DNA of 64,000 nt from Magnetospirillum sp. XM-1 (GCF_001511835.1 NZ_LN997848.1:2322001-2386000); one strand, 5' to 3'. Positions 16,940 through 26,501 are shown, counted from the first letter of the stretch. The notes: generated by a model not told the origin, from the letters alone. Numbers and translations are program-made.

Positions 16940-17767
16940 ATGAATAGCAAGGTGGCGCTTCTGGTCGTGGGACTGGCCGTTGTTCTGGCGCTCGTCATCG
17001 GGCGGCAGGGGCCGGTCGCGCCCCAGGCCACGAATACGCAGTCCCAGGCGGTGGCAGCAGGGCCGGTCGCGGCGCCTGTGGCCTTTCCCCAGCCCCTGTA
17101 TCCCCAGGCGGCCAATGTTGCCATGCCGGTGGAGCCCGATCCTGCGGCGGGCGGCGGGACCGCGCCGGCGACGGAATCGCCGCTGCCCAACTTCGTTCCG
17201 CGCAAGCTGAAGGTGTTCGAAGGGCATTGGCAGGGCATGGACGGTCGCCTGATGACCGAGGAACTGGCCCGCAAGCTGAACTATCCGCGCGGCCTGCAGG
17301 GGGTTTTGCTGGGCGAAGTCACGCTGAACGCGGCGTTTTCCGGGCTTTTGGCCGGCGATCTCATCGTCAGGATCGACGATACCCCGGTCACCGACATGGA
17401 GAGTTTCAAGGCCGCCAGCCGGACCGTGGCCAACCGCTCCGAAGCGCGGATCAGCGTGCTGCGTAAGGACAACCGGCCGGGGGCTCCGGTGGTGCGCAAG
17501 CTGACGGTGGTCCTGCGCGAGGCCGAGGGCGGCCTGGGCTTCGCCCAGTTGGAAGGCGCGCCCATGATCCTGGCGGGCGATCCGCGCCCCCACGGCTATC
17601 GCGGCGCCTGCACCGATTGCCACCCCATCGGCCAGGGGTTCGAGTTGACCCCCGACCCAGATTTGATAAGCCTGCCCCCGCCGACGATCACGCGTGATAT
17701 GGTCGCCCGGAGCGTCAATCCTCACGAAGTGCGCGGGCCGTGCGAAGCCTGCCACGTCATAAAGTGA
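16940..17767 (+). CDS. mamP: MamP, magnetochrome c-type cytochrome
   Basis: A 275-residue protein: one N-terminal span (5-21), a Pro/Ala linker, a PDZ domain (about 90-195) and two CxxCH heme sites, CTDCH at 224-228 and CEACH at 268-272. Family knowledge: a magnetochrome that oxidises ferrous iron and sets the Fe(II)/Fe(III) balance for magnetite; it is cleaved in a MamE-dependent way. Starts 27 bases after mamO. Confidence 0.96.
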   Translation: MNSKVALLVVGLAVVLALVIGRQGPVAPQATNTQSQAVAAGPVAAPVAFPQPLYPQAANVAMPVEPDPAAGGGTAPATESPLPNFVPRKLKVFEGHWQGMDGRLMTEELARKLNYPRGLQGVLLGEVTLNAAFSGLLAGDLIVRIDDTPVTDMESFKAASRTVANRSEARISVLRKDNRPGAPVVRKLTVVLREAEGGLGFAQLEGAPMILAGDPRPHGYRGACTDCHPIGQGFELTPDPDLISLPPPTITRDMVARSVNPHEVRGPCEACHVIK

Positions 17768-17801
17768 TCAGAGCCACCTGATTAGGATTTTGGAGAACAC
17801 T

Positions 17802-18455
17802 ATGTCTAGCAAGCCGTCGGATATTCTTGACGAGGTCACTCTTTACGCTCACTACGGCCTTTCGGTGGCGAAGAAGCTCGGAATGAACATGGTCGATGCG
17901 TTCCGTGCGGCCTTTTCCGTCAACGACGACATCCGCCAGGTGTATTACCGCGACAAGGGCATCTCCCACGCCAAGGCCGGGCGCTATTCCCAGGCCGTCA
18001 TGCTGCTGGAGCAGGTCTACGACGCCGATGCCTTCGATGTGGATGTGGCTCTGCACCTGGGAATCGCCTATGTGAAGACCGGCGCCGTCGATCGCGGCAC
18101 CGAACTACTCGAACGTTCCTTGGCCGATGCGCCCGACAACGTGAAGGTGGCGACCGTTCTCGGCCTGACCTATGTGCAGGTGCAAAAGTACGATCTGGCC
18201 GTTCCGCTGCTGATCAAGGTGGCCGAGGCCAATCCCATCAATTTCAACGTCCGGTTCCGTCTGGGCGTGGCGCTGGACAACCTCGGCCGTTTCGACGAAG
18301 CCATCGACAGCTTCAAGATCGCGCTGGGCCTGCGTCCCAATGAAGGCAAGGTGCATCGCGCCATCGCCTTCAGCTATGAGCAGATGGGCCGGCACGAGGA
18401 AGCCTTGCCGCATTTCAAGAAGGCCAATGAACTTGACGAAGGGGCCTCGGTCTGA
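17802..18455 (+). CDS. mamA: MamA, TPR scaffold protein
   Basis: A 217-residue soluble protein made of about five tetratricopeptide repeats (from residue 45 on), for example ALHLGIAYVKTGAVDRGTEL and FRLGVALDNLGRFDEAIDSF. Family knowledge: MamA oligomerises on the cytoplasmic face of the magnetosome and activates vesicles for crystal formation. ATG at 17802 follows GGAGAA; an upstream in-frame TTG is unlikely. Confidence 0.96.
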   Translation: MSSKPSDILDEVTLYAHYGLSVAKKLGMNMVDAFRAAFSVNDDIRQVYYRDKGISHAKAGRYSQAVMLLEQVYDADAFDVDVALHLGIAYVKTGAVDRGTELLERSLADAPDNVKVATVLGLTYVQVQKYDLAVPLLIKVAEANPINFNVRFRLGVALDNLGRFDEAIDSFKIALGLRPNEGKVHRAIAFSYEQMGRHEEALPHFKKANELDEGASV

Positions 18456-18458
18456 GGC

Positions 18459-18484
18459 CGTATGAGGGGCGTTTCCTTCATACG
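18459..18484 (+). promoter_or_regulatory. Intercistronic hairpin before mamQ
   Basis: CGTATGAGG pairs with CCTTCATACG, nine pairs with one bulged base, in the mamA-mamQ gap. No T-run follows, so it is not a classical terminator; it could stabilise or process the mRNA. The same hairpin lies before the second mamQ at 56015-56040. Confidence 0.5.
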
Positions 18485-18504
18485 ACGAGCTTAGAGAGGC
18501 GGAT

Positions 18505-19323
18505 ATGGCATTAGGCGACGCGAATGTTGGTTCGGCCCCTGGGGTCGACTTCAGTGCGCTGCAACGGGTGAAGCAGTCGGAGGAGCTGCTTGCCCAGTTG
18601 TACGTGGTGGAGGAGACGCCGCGTCGTTTGGGGCGTGGGCCGGTGCACGCTCTTATGGTCATATCGGTTTTGTCGGTTGTTGCGTTCATCGCGACGTTGC
18701 TGATGCGCTACAACACCTTCGTGACCATGTCGGAAGACACGCAGGCGAAGCGGTCCAATTACGAGGTGATGATCCAGCGCCGGGACAATCTGTTCGGCAA
18801 TCTTGTGAAGCTGACGCTGAACCATGCTGCATTGGAGCACTCGATCTTCTCGCATACCTCGGACAAGCGGACCGAGGGCGTTGAGGCTGGCAAGGGCGGC
18901 CCTATCGGCTCGGCGCTGGAACAGCTGATGAAGCAGGGCGGGATCGGCAAGCTTCTGGGTGATATTGGGGGCGGCAAGGCGCTGCTGGGGGCCGACGGAG
19001 GCTTCGGCAATGCGCTGGGCCGTTTGATGGCGGTGGTGGAGCAGTATCCGACCATCCAGTCGGTGGATACCTACAAGCATATGATGACGTCGCTGGTGGA
19101 GATGGAAGACCGCATCGCGACGCGTCGGGAGGATTACAACGCCGCCGCCTCGACCTACAACATCGAGATCACCAAGTGGCCGTGGAACTATCTGGCGTTC
19201 ATCACCGGGTTCAAGCGGGCGGAGTATTTCCAGGAAAAGCCGGCGGGCGACACGCCGATCATCACGCCGCAGCTGTTCCAGGAACTGTTGCCTCTCAACC
19301 ATGCGCAGGACATCAAGAAATGA
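18505..19323 (+). CDS. mamQ: MamQ, LemA-family magnetosome protein
   Basis: A 272-residue protein with one span (about 48-68) and a large helical domain of the LemA type (NYEVMIQRRDNLFGNLVKLT; RREDYNAAASTYN). Family knowledge: needed for magnetosome membrane formation. The stop overlaps the mamR ATG (ATGA). The protein is identical to the second copy at 56061-56879. Confidence 0.96.
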   Translation: MALGDANVGSAPGVDFSALQRVKQSEELLAQLYVVEETPRRLGRGPVHALMVISVLSVVAFIATLLMRYNTFVTMSEDTQAKRSNYEVMIQRRDNLFGNLVKLTLNHAALEHSIFSHTSDKRTEGVEAGKGGPIGSALEQLMKQGGIGKLLGDIGGGKALLGADGGFGNALGRLMAVVEQYPTIQSVDTYKHMMTSLVEMEDRIATRREDYNAAASTYNIEITKWPWNYLAFITGFKRAEYFQEKPAGDTPIITPQLFQELLPLNHAQDIKK

Positions 19324-19574
19324 TCTGGACGGCGGTGATCAAGGGGAGCGCGCTGGTGACCTTCGTGCAGGGCGCCATGGTGCTGGTGGACAAGATCTTC
19401 GGCGAGGAGATCTTGCCGCACCGGATCTACAGCAGCGCGGAAGCCTCGCAATTGCTGGGGATGGACCGTCTCGAGGTGCTGGGCCTGATTCGTTCGGGGA
19501 CGATCAAGGCGAAGAAGGTGGGCGATAATTATCGTATCCTGGGCTCCAATCTTGTGGATTACATGAACCGATGA
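19320..19574 (+). CDS. mamR: MamR, small protein with excisionase-like helix-turn-helix
   Basis: An 84-residue protein. Residues 37-82 (IYSSAEASQLLGMDRLEV to VGDNYRILGSNLVDYM) match the excisionase/MerR-like winged HTH pattern used by DNA-binding domain proteins; the N-terminal 30 residues are hydrophobic. Family knowledge: loss of MamR affects crystal number and size; no DNA target is known. Overlaps both mamQ and mamB by four bases, showing tight coupling. Confidence 0.9.
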   Translation: MIWTAVIKGSALVTFVQGAMVLVDKIFGEEILPHRIYSSAEASQLLGMDRLEVLGLIRSGTIKAKKVGDNYRILGSNLVDYMNR

Positions 19575-20461
19575 AGTTCGAAAATTGCAGGGATTGCCGC
19601 GAGGAAGTGGTGTGGTGGGCCTTTACCGCCGACATCTGCATGACCCTGTTCAAGGGGGTCCTCGGGCTGATGAGCGGCAGCGTGGCGCTGGTGGCGGATT
19701 CGTTGCATTCGGGGGCGGACGTGGTGGCCAGCGGGGTGACCCAGCTCAGCTTGAAGATTTCGAACAAGCCAGCGGATGAGCGCTATCCGTTCGGCTACGG
19801 CAACATCCAATACATCTCGTCGTCCATCGTGGGCTCCTTGCTGCTGATCGGGGCCAGCTTCTTGATGTACGGCTCGGTGATGAAGCTGATCTCGGGGACC
19901 TACGAGGCGCCAAGCATCTTCGCGGCGGTTGGGGCGTCGGTAACGGTGATCGTCAACGAGCTGATGTATCGCTACCAGATCTGCGTGGGCAACGAAAACA
20001 ACAGCCCGGCCATCATCGCCAATGCCTGGGACAACCGGTCCGACGCCATCTCGTCGGCGGCGGTGATGGTCGGCGTGATCGCCTCGGTGATCGGCTTTCC
20101 CATCGCCGACACCATCGCGGCCATCGGCGTCTCGGCCCTGGTGGGACGCATCGGCCTGGAACTGATCGGAACCTCGATCCACGGCCTGATGGACAGCTCG
20201 GTGGATACGGAATTGCTGCAGACCGCCTGGCAGGTGGCCATGGACACGCCCATGGTCCACAGCATCTATTTCCTGCGCGGTCGCCATGTGGGCGAGGACG
20301 TGCAGTTCGACATCCGCCTGCGGGTCGATCCCAATCTGCGCATCAAGGACAGTTCCATGGTGGCCGAGGCGGTACGCCGGCGCATCCAGGAGGAAATCCC
20401 CCACGCCCGCGACATCCGCCTGTTCGTCAGCCCGGCACCCGCCGCCGCGGCACGGGCCTGA
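19571..20461 (+). CDS. mamB: MamB, cation diffusion facilitator
   Basis: A 296-residue CDF transporter of six spans and a cytoplasmic domain. Site residues His46 and Asp50 (ADSLHSGAD) and Asp154 and Asp158 (WDNRSD) are in place. Two N-terminal Cys (CRDC) precede span 1. Family knowledge: MamB is essential for vesicle formation and takes part in iron transport with MamM. Starts with an ATGA overlap on mamR. The copy at 57127 differs by Arg270 to Trp. Confidence 0.97.
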   Translation: MKFENCRDCREEVVWWAFTADICMTLFKGVLGLMSGSVALVADSLHSGADVVASGVTQLSLKISNKPADERYPFGYGNIQYISSSIVGSLLLIGASFLMYGSVMKLISGTYEAPSIFAAVGASVTVIVNELMYRYQICVGNENNSPAIIANAWDNRSDAISSAAVMVGVIASVIGFPIADTIAAIGVSALVGRIGLELIGTSIHGLMDSSVDTELLQTAWQVAMDTPMVHSIYFLRGRHVGEDVQFDIRLRVDPNLRIKDSSMVAEAVRRRIQEEIPHARDIRLFVSPAPAAAARA

Positions 20462-20480
20462 GCGAGAGAGGGGCGGCGTC

Positions 20481-21023
20481 ATGGACATCCGGCCAGAGCG
20501 TATGTTGAGCCGTATTCGGCAGATGGCCGAAGGCGCCGTCTCGCCCCAGCTGGTGCTCGGCCTCGGGGGCGTCCTGATCCTGGGGCTGGTTGTGAGCGCC
20601 ATGCTTCCCGACCGCTTCACAGGCGGCGGCAAAACCGGCGGCGGCGTCACGGCCCAAAGCCAGGCATTGTCGCTTCCCGCCGCACTGCCGGGTCTGTCGC
20701 CCTTTACCCCGGCGACGCCTTTGCAGTTCAGCGGCCGTGTCACCCAGGTGGCCAGCATCGGCAACGATGTCGGCTGGGGGCAGGTCCATATCTGGATCGA
20801 CAACGGCACCGGCGCCCTGCAGGAGATTTCGGTGGCGCCGCAGGCATATCTTACCCAGATCGGCTGCCCGTCCTTCGACGGAGCGCGGGTCAGCGGCGTC
20901 GGATTCATCTTCGATCCGGGGCGGCCCAATGCCGAGCTTTACGTCAAGTCGATCCAGGTCGGCGGGCGGACCTGCAAGTTGCGCGATGACGAGGGACTGG
21001 CACTGTGGATGGTGGTGCAGTGA
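20481..21023 (+). CDS. mamS: MamS, magnetosome protein
   Basis: A 180-residue protein with one span (about 24-42) and a periplasm- or lumen-side domain of about 130 residues containing two Cys (IGCPSF and RTCKL) that might pair. Family knowledge: required for normal crystal size and shape; biochemical role unknown. The ATG at 20481 follows GAGAGGGG. The duplicated block ends in the few bases before this gene, so there is no second mamS. Confidence 0.93.
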   Translation: MDIRPERMLSRIRQMAEGAVSPQLVLGLGGVLILGLVVSAMLPDRFTGGGKTGGGVTAQSQALSLPAALPGLSPFTPATPLQFSGRVTQVASIGNDVGWGQVHIWIDNGTGALQEISVAPQAYLTQIGCPSFDGARVSGVGFIFDPGRPNAELYVKSIQVGGRTCKLRDDEGLALWMVVQ

Positions 21024-21048
21024 GTCCGAGGAGACGGGGAAGGTGAGC

Positions 21049-21573
21049 ATGGAGGCGCCGCGGCGCGGCCGTCGCTGGGTAAGCTTGGGGATGATCGCCT
21101 TGTTGGCGGCGATCGGGCTGGGACTCTATTGGGACCAGCTGTCCACGCCGTCCGGCATAACGCCCGCCACCTCGCCCCGACGGGCGGAGGGGCTGCTGCT
21201 GGGGCGTCTACCGCTGCCCATGGAGCCATCGCTGCTGTCGCCGTTGGAGCGGCTGCTGGAACCGCCGCTCCGCTACAAGCTGATGACCATCCGCCATATC
21301 CCGCCGGTGAAGCCAGGAACCGGAATGCCGCATCCCTATGTAGGCGATTGCATCCAGTGCCACCTGATGGTGGGCGGCCCGGCCGCCGGCTCCCAGTTCA
21401 AGACGCCCTATGGCGCCGTTTTGGAAAATCTCTCGCGGGTCCGCAAGCTGGGACCGCCCATTCTGCCGACCTCCCGCCAGCCGCATCCGCCGGCCGGACG
21501 ATGCATCAAATGCCACGACATCGTGGTCAAGGTGCCGGTGGACAAGAAAGGCGGCATGAGATGGCAATTATGA
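21049..21573 (+). CDS. mamT: MamT, magnetochrome protein
   Basis: A 174-residue protein with a basic N-terminus, one span (11-27) and two CxxCH heme sites, CIQCH at 101-105 and CIKCH at 152-156. Family knowledge: a magnetochrome protein acting in crystal maturation, probably in electron transfer with MamP and MamE. A GTG at 21043 two codons upstream is an alternative start nearer the GGGGAAGG site. Confidence 0.94.
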   Translation: MEAPRRGRRWVSLGMIALLAAIGLGLYWDQLSTPSGITPATSPRRAEGLLLGRLPLPMEPSLLSPLERLLEPPLRYKLMTIRHIPPVKPGTGMPHPYVGDCIQCHLMVGGPAAGSQFKTPYGAVLENLSRVRKLGPPILPTSRQPHPPAGRCIKCHDIVVKVPVDKKGGMRWQL

Positions 21574-21620
21574 TCGCGGGCGCCATTCCCCGCTGACCAG
21601 GGACGGGACGGGGCGGAGCG

Positions 21621-22514
21621 ATGCGCATCGCGGCGATCATCAATGAACGTGCGGGAACCGTCGCCTGCCTGTCGCCCCCGGTCGTCGCCGCCCGGCTGTC
21701 GGCCATCTGGACCTCGCTGGGCCATCAGGCCCATGTCACCCTGGCCGAGGGAAAGGACATGGGGCGCGCAATTCGCAAGGCGTGCCGTGATCCCGCCGTC
21801 CATGCGGTCATCATCGGCGGCGGCGACGGGTCCTTGTCCCGATCGCTTAAGCATGTGGTGGGAAGCGGCAAGTCCCTGGGTGTCCTGCCGCTGGGAACCA
21901 TGAATTATGTCGCCCGCCAGTTCGGAGTGCCGTTCGACCTTGACCGGGCGGCGGTGGCCTTGGCCGATGCGGTTCCCACCCCCACCGATTTGGGGCGGGT
22001 CAATGACCGTTTCTTCCTGATTCGTGCCTGTCTCGGCGCATTTCCTGAATTCATCCGTTCTCGCGACGAGGCCCGCCGCAAAGGAGGGAGCTTTCTGGAC
22101 GGAGCCCTGGCCGGGCTGACCGGCCTGGCCCGGGGGCATCGCTTGATCGAAGCGGAGTTGATCGGACCCGACGTCCAAGCCCGGATCGCCACTTCCTTTT
22201 TTATGGTGTCCAACAATATGTGCCGGGATTCCGATCCGTTCCAGCTGGAGCGCGAGCGCATGGATGGCGCTACCCTGGGGGTTTATATCGGGCAGGGGGC
22301 GGGGCCCTTCAGCCTCATGGATCTGGGCCTGCAGGTGGCCATGGGGCGCTGGGCCAGCAACGAGGCCCTCATCCGAGGCTCCTTGCCCTGGCTGGAAATC
22401 CGGACCCGGCAGCGCAAGCCGCTGGTCTCCATCGACGGCGAGGTGGAAAAGATGGAAGCCCCCTTCCGCTTCGACATCCTGCCCGGCGTCCTACCCATGC
22501 TGGTGCCCAAATAA
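21621..22514 (+). CDS. mamU: MamU, diacylglycerol/sphingosine kinase-like protein
   Basis: A 297-residue protein of the DAGK catalytic superfamily. The nucleotide motif GGGDGSLSR (about 72-80) and [11 protein letters not shown] (about 90-100) fit the family patterns GGDGT and LGTxNxxA. Family knowledge: lipid kinases phosphorylate diacylglycerol or related lipids; no magnetosome role has been shown for MamU. Starts 47 bases after mamT. Confidence 0.9.
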
Positions 22515-22612
22515 TCGCGGCCTTGCAAGGTGGTGCGGTTGCCATGGACGGCAGGCAACTGCTATAGAATAAACCACGGTGCGCATTGGCGTCGCCGATG
22601 CTGGGAAGGCCG

Positions 22613-23599
22613 ATGAAACCAAGCAAATGCCAGGAATGTCGTGACCGAGCGGCTTGGCTGGACATGTTCACCGCCCTGGCTCTCGCCGTGTTCAAGACCG
22701 CTTTGGGGGTGCTGAGCGGCAGCATGGCGCTTCAGGCCCATTCCCTGCATTCCTTCGGCGATTTTCTGACCAAGGGCATCAATCTGGCCAGCGTCAAGCT
22801 GTCCAGCCGACCGGCCAATTCCGCCTTTCCCTACGGCTACGGCAAGGTTCAATTCCTGTCGGCCAATTTCATCGGCATCAGCTTGATGGCCGGGGCCGCC
22901 GCCATGCTGTGGTACAACGTCACCCATCTCGGCTCCGGCCATGTGCAGGTCCCCGAGGTCTGGGCCGTGTTCGGCGCCCTGATCTCCGCCGGAACCGCCG
23001 AACTGATGCATCGCTATCTGCGCTGCGTGGCCGAACACACCAACAGTCCCGCCATAATGGCCGCCGCCGCCGACAATCGGGGCGACGCCTATTCGTCTCT
23101 GGCGGTACTGGCGGGCATCGTTTTGTCCATCCTGGGATGGGTGGCGGCGGATCATCTGGCCGCCATCTTGGTGTCGCTGCTGGTTTTGCGCATCGGCGCG
23201 GTGATCGCCTGGGACAGCATCCACGGCTTGATGGACGGCAGCGTTCCCTCCCATCGCATCGACGGCATCCGGCAATTGCTGGCCGCCCACCATCCCGGCG
23301 TCAGCGTCGTGGACCTGCGCGGTCGCCGCATGGGGGAAACCTGGGAAGTGGATCTGCAGCTTTCCATTTCAAGCCAGGTCACGGTCGAGGAGTGCCATGC
23401 CCTGACCCGGGAACTGGAAAGCAGGATCGCCCGGGAAGAGCCGCACGCCTGTCACATCCGCATCCGGTTTATTCCCCAATCTGGGGATGCGGCAAAGACC
23501 GCCGTCATCGAGACGGCGGCGGCGGTGGATGAATTCGCCTATCTGGTCGAGGCGTCCGCGGCCCTCCGGCCGCTTGGCCACAGCCGCAATGGCGGCTGA
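22613..23599 (+). CDS. mamV: MamV, cation diffusion facilitator
   Basis: A 328-residue CDF transporter, the third in mamAB and most like MamB (shared CxxC near the N-terminus, PYGYGK/PFGYGN, NSPAI). Site residues His46, Asp50, Asp154 and Asp158 are kept, so it is probably active; residue 43, Asp in MamB, is His here. It has a longer C-terminal tail than MamB. Known from AMB-1-type strains. ATG at 22613 follows GGGAAGG. Confidence 0.92.
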   Translation: MKPSKCQECRDRAAWLDMFTALALAVFKTALGVLSGSMALQAHSLHSFGDFLTKGINLASVKLSSRPANSAFPYGYGKVQFLSANFIGISLMAGAAAMLWYNVTHLGSGHVQVPEVWAVFGALISAGTAELMHRYLRCVAEHTNSPAIMAAAADNRGDAYSSLAVLAGIVLSILGWVAADHLAAILVSLLVLRIGAVIAWDSIHGLMDGSVPSHRIDGIRQLLAAHHPGVSVVDLRGRRMGETWEVDLQLSISSQVTVEECHALTRELESRIAREEPHACHIRIRFIPQSGDAAKTAVIETAAAVDEFAYLVEASAALRPLGHSRNGG

Positions 23600-23648
23600 T
23601 CGCGGCGTGCGCCGGATTTGGCGCTCGCCGCTATAGGGACCGGGGCCG

Positions 23649-24944
23649 CTACGCTGTTGGCGATTGGTTGAGGCGCTGGAAGGCGGCCTCTTGGGAATCG
23701 GCGGCGCGGCGCTCTTGCAAGATTACATCCGCATCGTTCAGTCGCTTGGCGGCCACAAGCTTCAGCGGTGCGGCGTCATCCTTTTCCAGCTCGCTGAGGG
23801 TATTGTCTCGGGCCGTCAGCGACAGCACGTTCTGCCATCCGGTCTTGATCATCTCCAACAGGTCGAGGGAGAGCGAGGGGTAGCCGCCGAGCATTGTGAT
23901 CAAGGTGTCGAATTCGGACATCTTGTAAAAGATCTTCGACGACGCTCCCAATGCGGCGGGGGTGGTTCCATCGACGATCCGAGACGATTCCTGGACGGTC
24001 CGTTCGAGGCCGGAGGCCAGGATTCCCAACGAGAACTTACTGACGGTCCGCATGATCTCGGCGTATTTCTTCTTGAAGAAGGACCCTGCCTCGCCTTCCT
24101 CCCGGCAATAGCCGTGGACCAGCCCCATGAGGTTCATCAGACGATTGAAATGGTCGCTGATCTTCGCCTTGGCGTTTTCCTCGGCGGGGTCGTGAAGCAG
24201 GGCTTGAAGCTCTTGAGAGATGCGCAGGGCCTCTTGGACAACCTGGACGCGGCGGTTGGACGGTGGCAGATGCTCGATATCGGGGCCTCGGCCGCCGCCG
24301 GATGTTGCGGCCATGCCGATTCCGGCGGTGGCTTTGGACGGCGGCCGGCTTGGCGTCTCGGCGGTCGCGCCGCTCGGCGCCTCGGCGGCATTTTCGGGCC
24401 GGGCGGCGGCGGACGGTTTCGGCGGCGCGTTTTCCGCCGCCGGGCGCGGGGCCGTCCCATCGGTGGCGCGGCGACGCGGTCCCTGGTAGTTGGGAAGATC
24501 GTTCCGCCTGCGGTCGGGACCGGCATAGCCGCCGCAATTGATGAATTCGCGCGAGTCGGTGAGAAGCGCCGAGACGGCTTTCAGCATCCCCCGCAGAGTG
24601 AGGGGGAGGGTGGCGAAGCCGGAGGCACCGGCATCCCGGGCTCGGGTCAGACGCTCATTATCCCATCCTTCCGTGACGCACAGGAAGGGAACCGTCCGGG
24701 CTCTGGGGGACAAGTCGCGCCGGATATGCTTCAGCAGGTCGATGTGACCATCGCCGGCCTCCGCCCAAATGACGAGATCGATGGTGGTGTAACGAAGCTG
24801 TAAAGTGGCATGTTCAACCGTATCAGTTTCGTGAATTACACTAATTCCAATCTGATTAAGAACGTCGGCCAGTAGACGGCGCTTTTTCTTGTCTGATGAA
24901 ATCAGAAGGCATGCAAGGTTCTTAAATGATGGTAGAGTCAACAT
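23649..24944 (-). CDS. Pseudo-receiver / GPxRR / helical-domain protein (paralogue 1)
   Basis: 431 residues in three parts. Residues 8-130 look like a response-regulator receiver, but the phosphoacceptor position is Trp (TIDLVIWAEAGDG) and the first acidic pair is replaced by SSDKK. Residues 138-165 carry two GPxRR motifs (GPDRRR and GPRRRA). After a Pro/Ala linker (165-225) comes a helical domain with NRLMNLMGLVHGY. Four other genes here share this plan (25272, 27772, 38708, 43694). Function unknown; probably a phosphorylation-independent signalling adaptor. Convergent with mamV. Confidence 0.8.
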   Translation of the reverse strand: MLTLPSFKNLACLLISSDKKKRRLLADVLNQIGISVIHETDTVEHATLQLRYTTIDLVIWAEAGDGHIDLLKHIRRDLSPRARTVPFLCVTEGWDNERLTRARDAGASGFATLPLTLRGMLKAVSALLTDSREFINCGGYAGPDRRRNDLPNYQGPRRRATDGTAPRPAAENAPPKPSAAARPENAAEAPSGATAETPSRPPSKATAGIGMAATSGGGRGPDIEHLPPSNRRVQVVQEALRISQELQALLHDPAEENAKAKISDHFNRLMNLMGLVHGYCREEGEAGSFFKKKYAEIMRTVSKFSLGILASGLERTVQESSRIVDGTTPAALGASSKIFYKMSEFDTLITMLGGYPSLSLDLLEMIKTGWQNVLSLTARDNTLSELEKDDAAPLKLVAAKRLNDADVILQERRAADSQEAAFQRLNQSPTA

Positions 24945-25271
24945 GCATTAACTCATAAGACGGCGGAATTGTATTTAATGAAGGGGTGGTAGATACAGTG
25001 GAGAATTCGGTGTGTCTGCCCCATTCCCTCGCCCTCATCTCTCGGTACGCCGAAGGAGGGGTCGCTTGGTGGCAAGCTTATTCCGTATGATGTGCCGAGT
25101 CCATGGGAGGCGAGGAAATCGTGTTCGAAAGATGGAATGGCCCGGCTGGCCAGCTCAACCTCGGCGCAAAAATAGCCAGTAAATCTCATAATTCGAGGGT
25201 TGTGCTGCGGCCTTGGCAATGCTTCGATACACACCTGATCGGTGGCGTTCGAAAAGGGGTAGATCCTCAAG
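24945..25271. other. Intergenic region between divergent pseudo-receiver genes
   Basis: No convincing gene. It separates two divergent paralogues (23649 minus, 25272 plus), so both promoters should be here. Base use is richer in A/T than the flanking genes. I could not fix -35/-10 boxes or an operator by eye. Confidence 0.5.
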
Positions 25272-26501
25272 ATGAAGCCATTTGCTGCCTGTAAGGGCCT
25301 TGTTGTTATCGCAGACGGCGGCCTGCGCAGGGTGCTGCGTGAGTTGTTGCTTGGGGTAAAGATGCATGATGTCGAATATCTTTCCGATGTCGGAGGGGGA
25401 GCGCATGCCCTTCGCGCCAATCCCTCTATCGACCTGATCATCTCCCAAAACGACGTACCGGGCGGCGGGAGCATTGCCATCGCTCGCTTTGTCCGTTGGG
25501 AAATGTCCGCTCCCGCCAATACGCTTCCCATCATCAGCCTGGGCCGGGACTGGACGCCGGAACTGCTTCAGGAAACCCGCGAGGCCGGAATCTGCGAGGT
25601 CATCGCCATGCCGACCTCGCTGATGGCGGTGCAGGCGAAGCTTTTATCCGCCATGGACGGCAAGCGGCCTTTCATTTCCACCGCCACCTATCGCGGCGGC
25701 TGTCGTCGTCGCCGGTCATCCAAGGGTCACCAGGGACCGTTCCGCCGGGCCGAGGACCGCATCGCCGAGCAGCTAAATCAGGCGGTCGAGAAATCGGAAC
25801 GGCGGGCCATCCGGCAGGAATTGCAGGGAGAGCGTTCCTTGCCGCCGGTGCCCGGAATGGCGGCGGCCGCGCCGCAGAGGGGCTCTTTCGCGGCGCCAGC
25901 GCGTCCCAGGGCGGATGAGGCCGAGGAGGACGAAGGGGGCGACCGCCAGACCCGCGCGGTGATCGACAAGGCCTTCGTCACCGCCCGCCTGATCGAGCAG
26001 CTTCTGGCGCGGTTGGTGACCACCACCGGCGCCGAGGCGCAGGGGGCTCTGACCACGGCGGTGGCCGATGCCGAAGAGCGCCTTATCAACCTCATGGCGC
26101 TGGCGCAGATGCGCATCGAGCAGCACGGCTGCTCCGCGGCGGATATCGAGCGTCTGCGCATTATCCGCAAATCGGTGGATGCCAGCGCGGAATCGCTTCT
26201 GCGCGCCCACCTTTCCCGGCTGATCAAGTCCGGCGAGGACATTTTGTCCGGGCGTGCCGGACTGTCTTTCAATATCGGTGGCGCCATGCAGGCTCGCATG
26301 AGCTATGCCCAATTCCTGATCAATGTCCGCGGCGGCATCGACATGCTCGACAGCGAGGTCAAGGACGCGGTCAAGAAAGCCCAAGGCATCGTGGCCCAGG
26401 TGAAGGAAATCGAGGCAGGGGTGTTGCCCTTGCCGCAGTTCGACACCGCCCGCTCGCCGAAGTCGCAGACGTCCGGCCGTTCTGGGCCTGCGGGCCGCTG
26501 A
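25272..26501 (+). CDS. Pseudo-receiver / GPxRR / helical-domain protein (paralogue 2)
   Basis: 409 residues. The receiver-like part (8-130) has Ser in place of the phosphoacceptor Asp (IDLIISQNDVPGGG). It is followed by FISTATYRGGCRRRR and GPFRRAEDR, the same double motif as its paralogues, a charged linker, and a C-terminal helical domain beginning EERLINLMALAQMRIEQHGC. The C-terminus resembles that of the gene at 38708 (RLINLM, SGCSxxxxxRL, KSxDSxA, DILSG). No catalytic residues seen; function unknown. Confidence 0.8.
   Translation: MKPFAACKGLVVIADGGLRRVLRELLLGVKMHDVEYLSDVGGGAHALRANPSIDLIISQNDVPGGGSIAIARFVRWEMSAPANTLPIISLGRDWTPELLQETREAGICEVIAMPTSLMAVQAKLLSAMDGKRPFISTATYRGGCRRRRSSKGHQGPFRRAEDRIAEQLNQAVEKSERRAIRQELQGERSLPPVPGMAAAAPQRGSFAAPARPRADEAEEDEGGDRQTRAVIDKAFVTARLIEQLLARLVTTTGAEAQGALTTAVADAEERLINLMALAQMRIEQHGCSAADIERLRIIRKSVDASAESLLRAHLSRLIKSGEDILSGRAGLSFNIGGAMQARMSYAQFLINVRGGIDMLDSEVKDAVKKAQGIVAQVKEIEAGVLPLPQFDTARSPKSQTSGRSGPAGR

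Noticed and set aside
22613..23599. MamV as an inactive CDF because Asp43 of MamB is His
   Set aside because: The residues aligned with the known metal site (46, 50, 154, 158) are all intact; position 43 is outside it.
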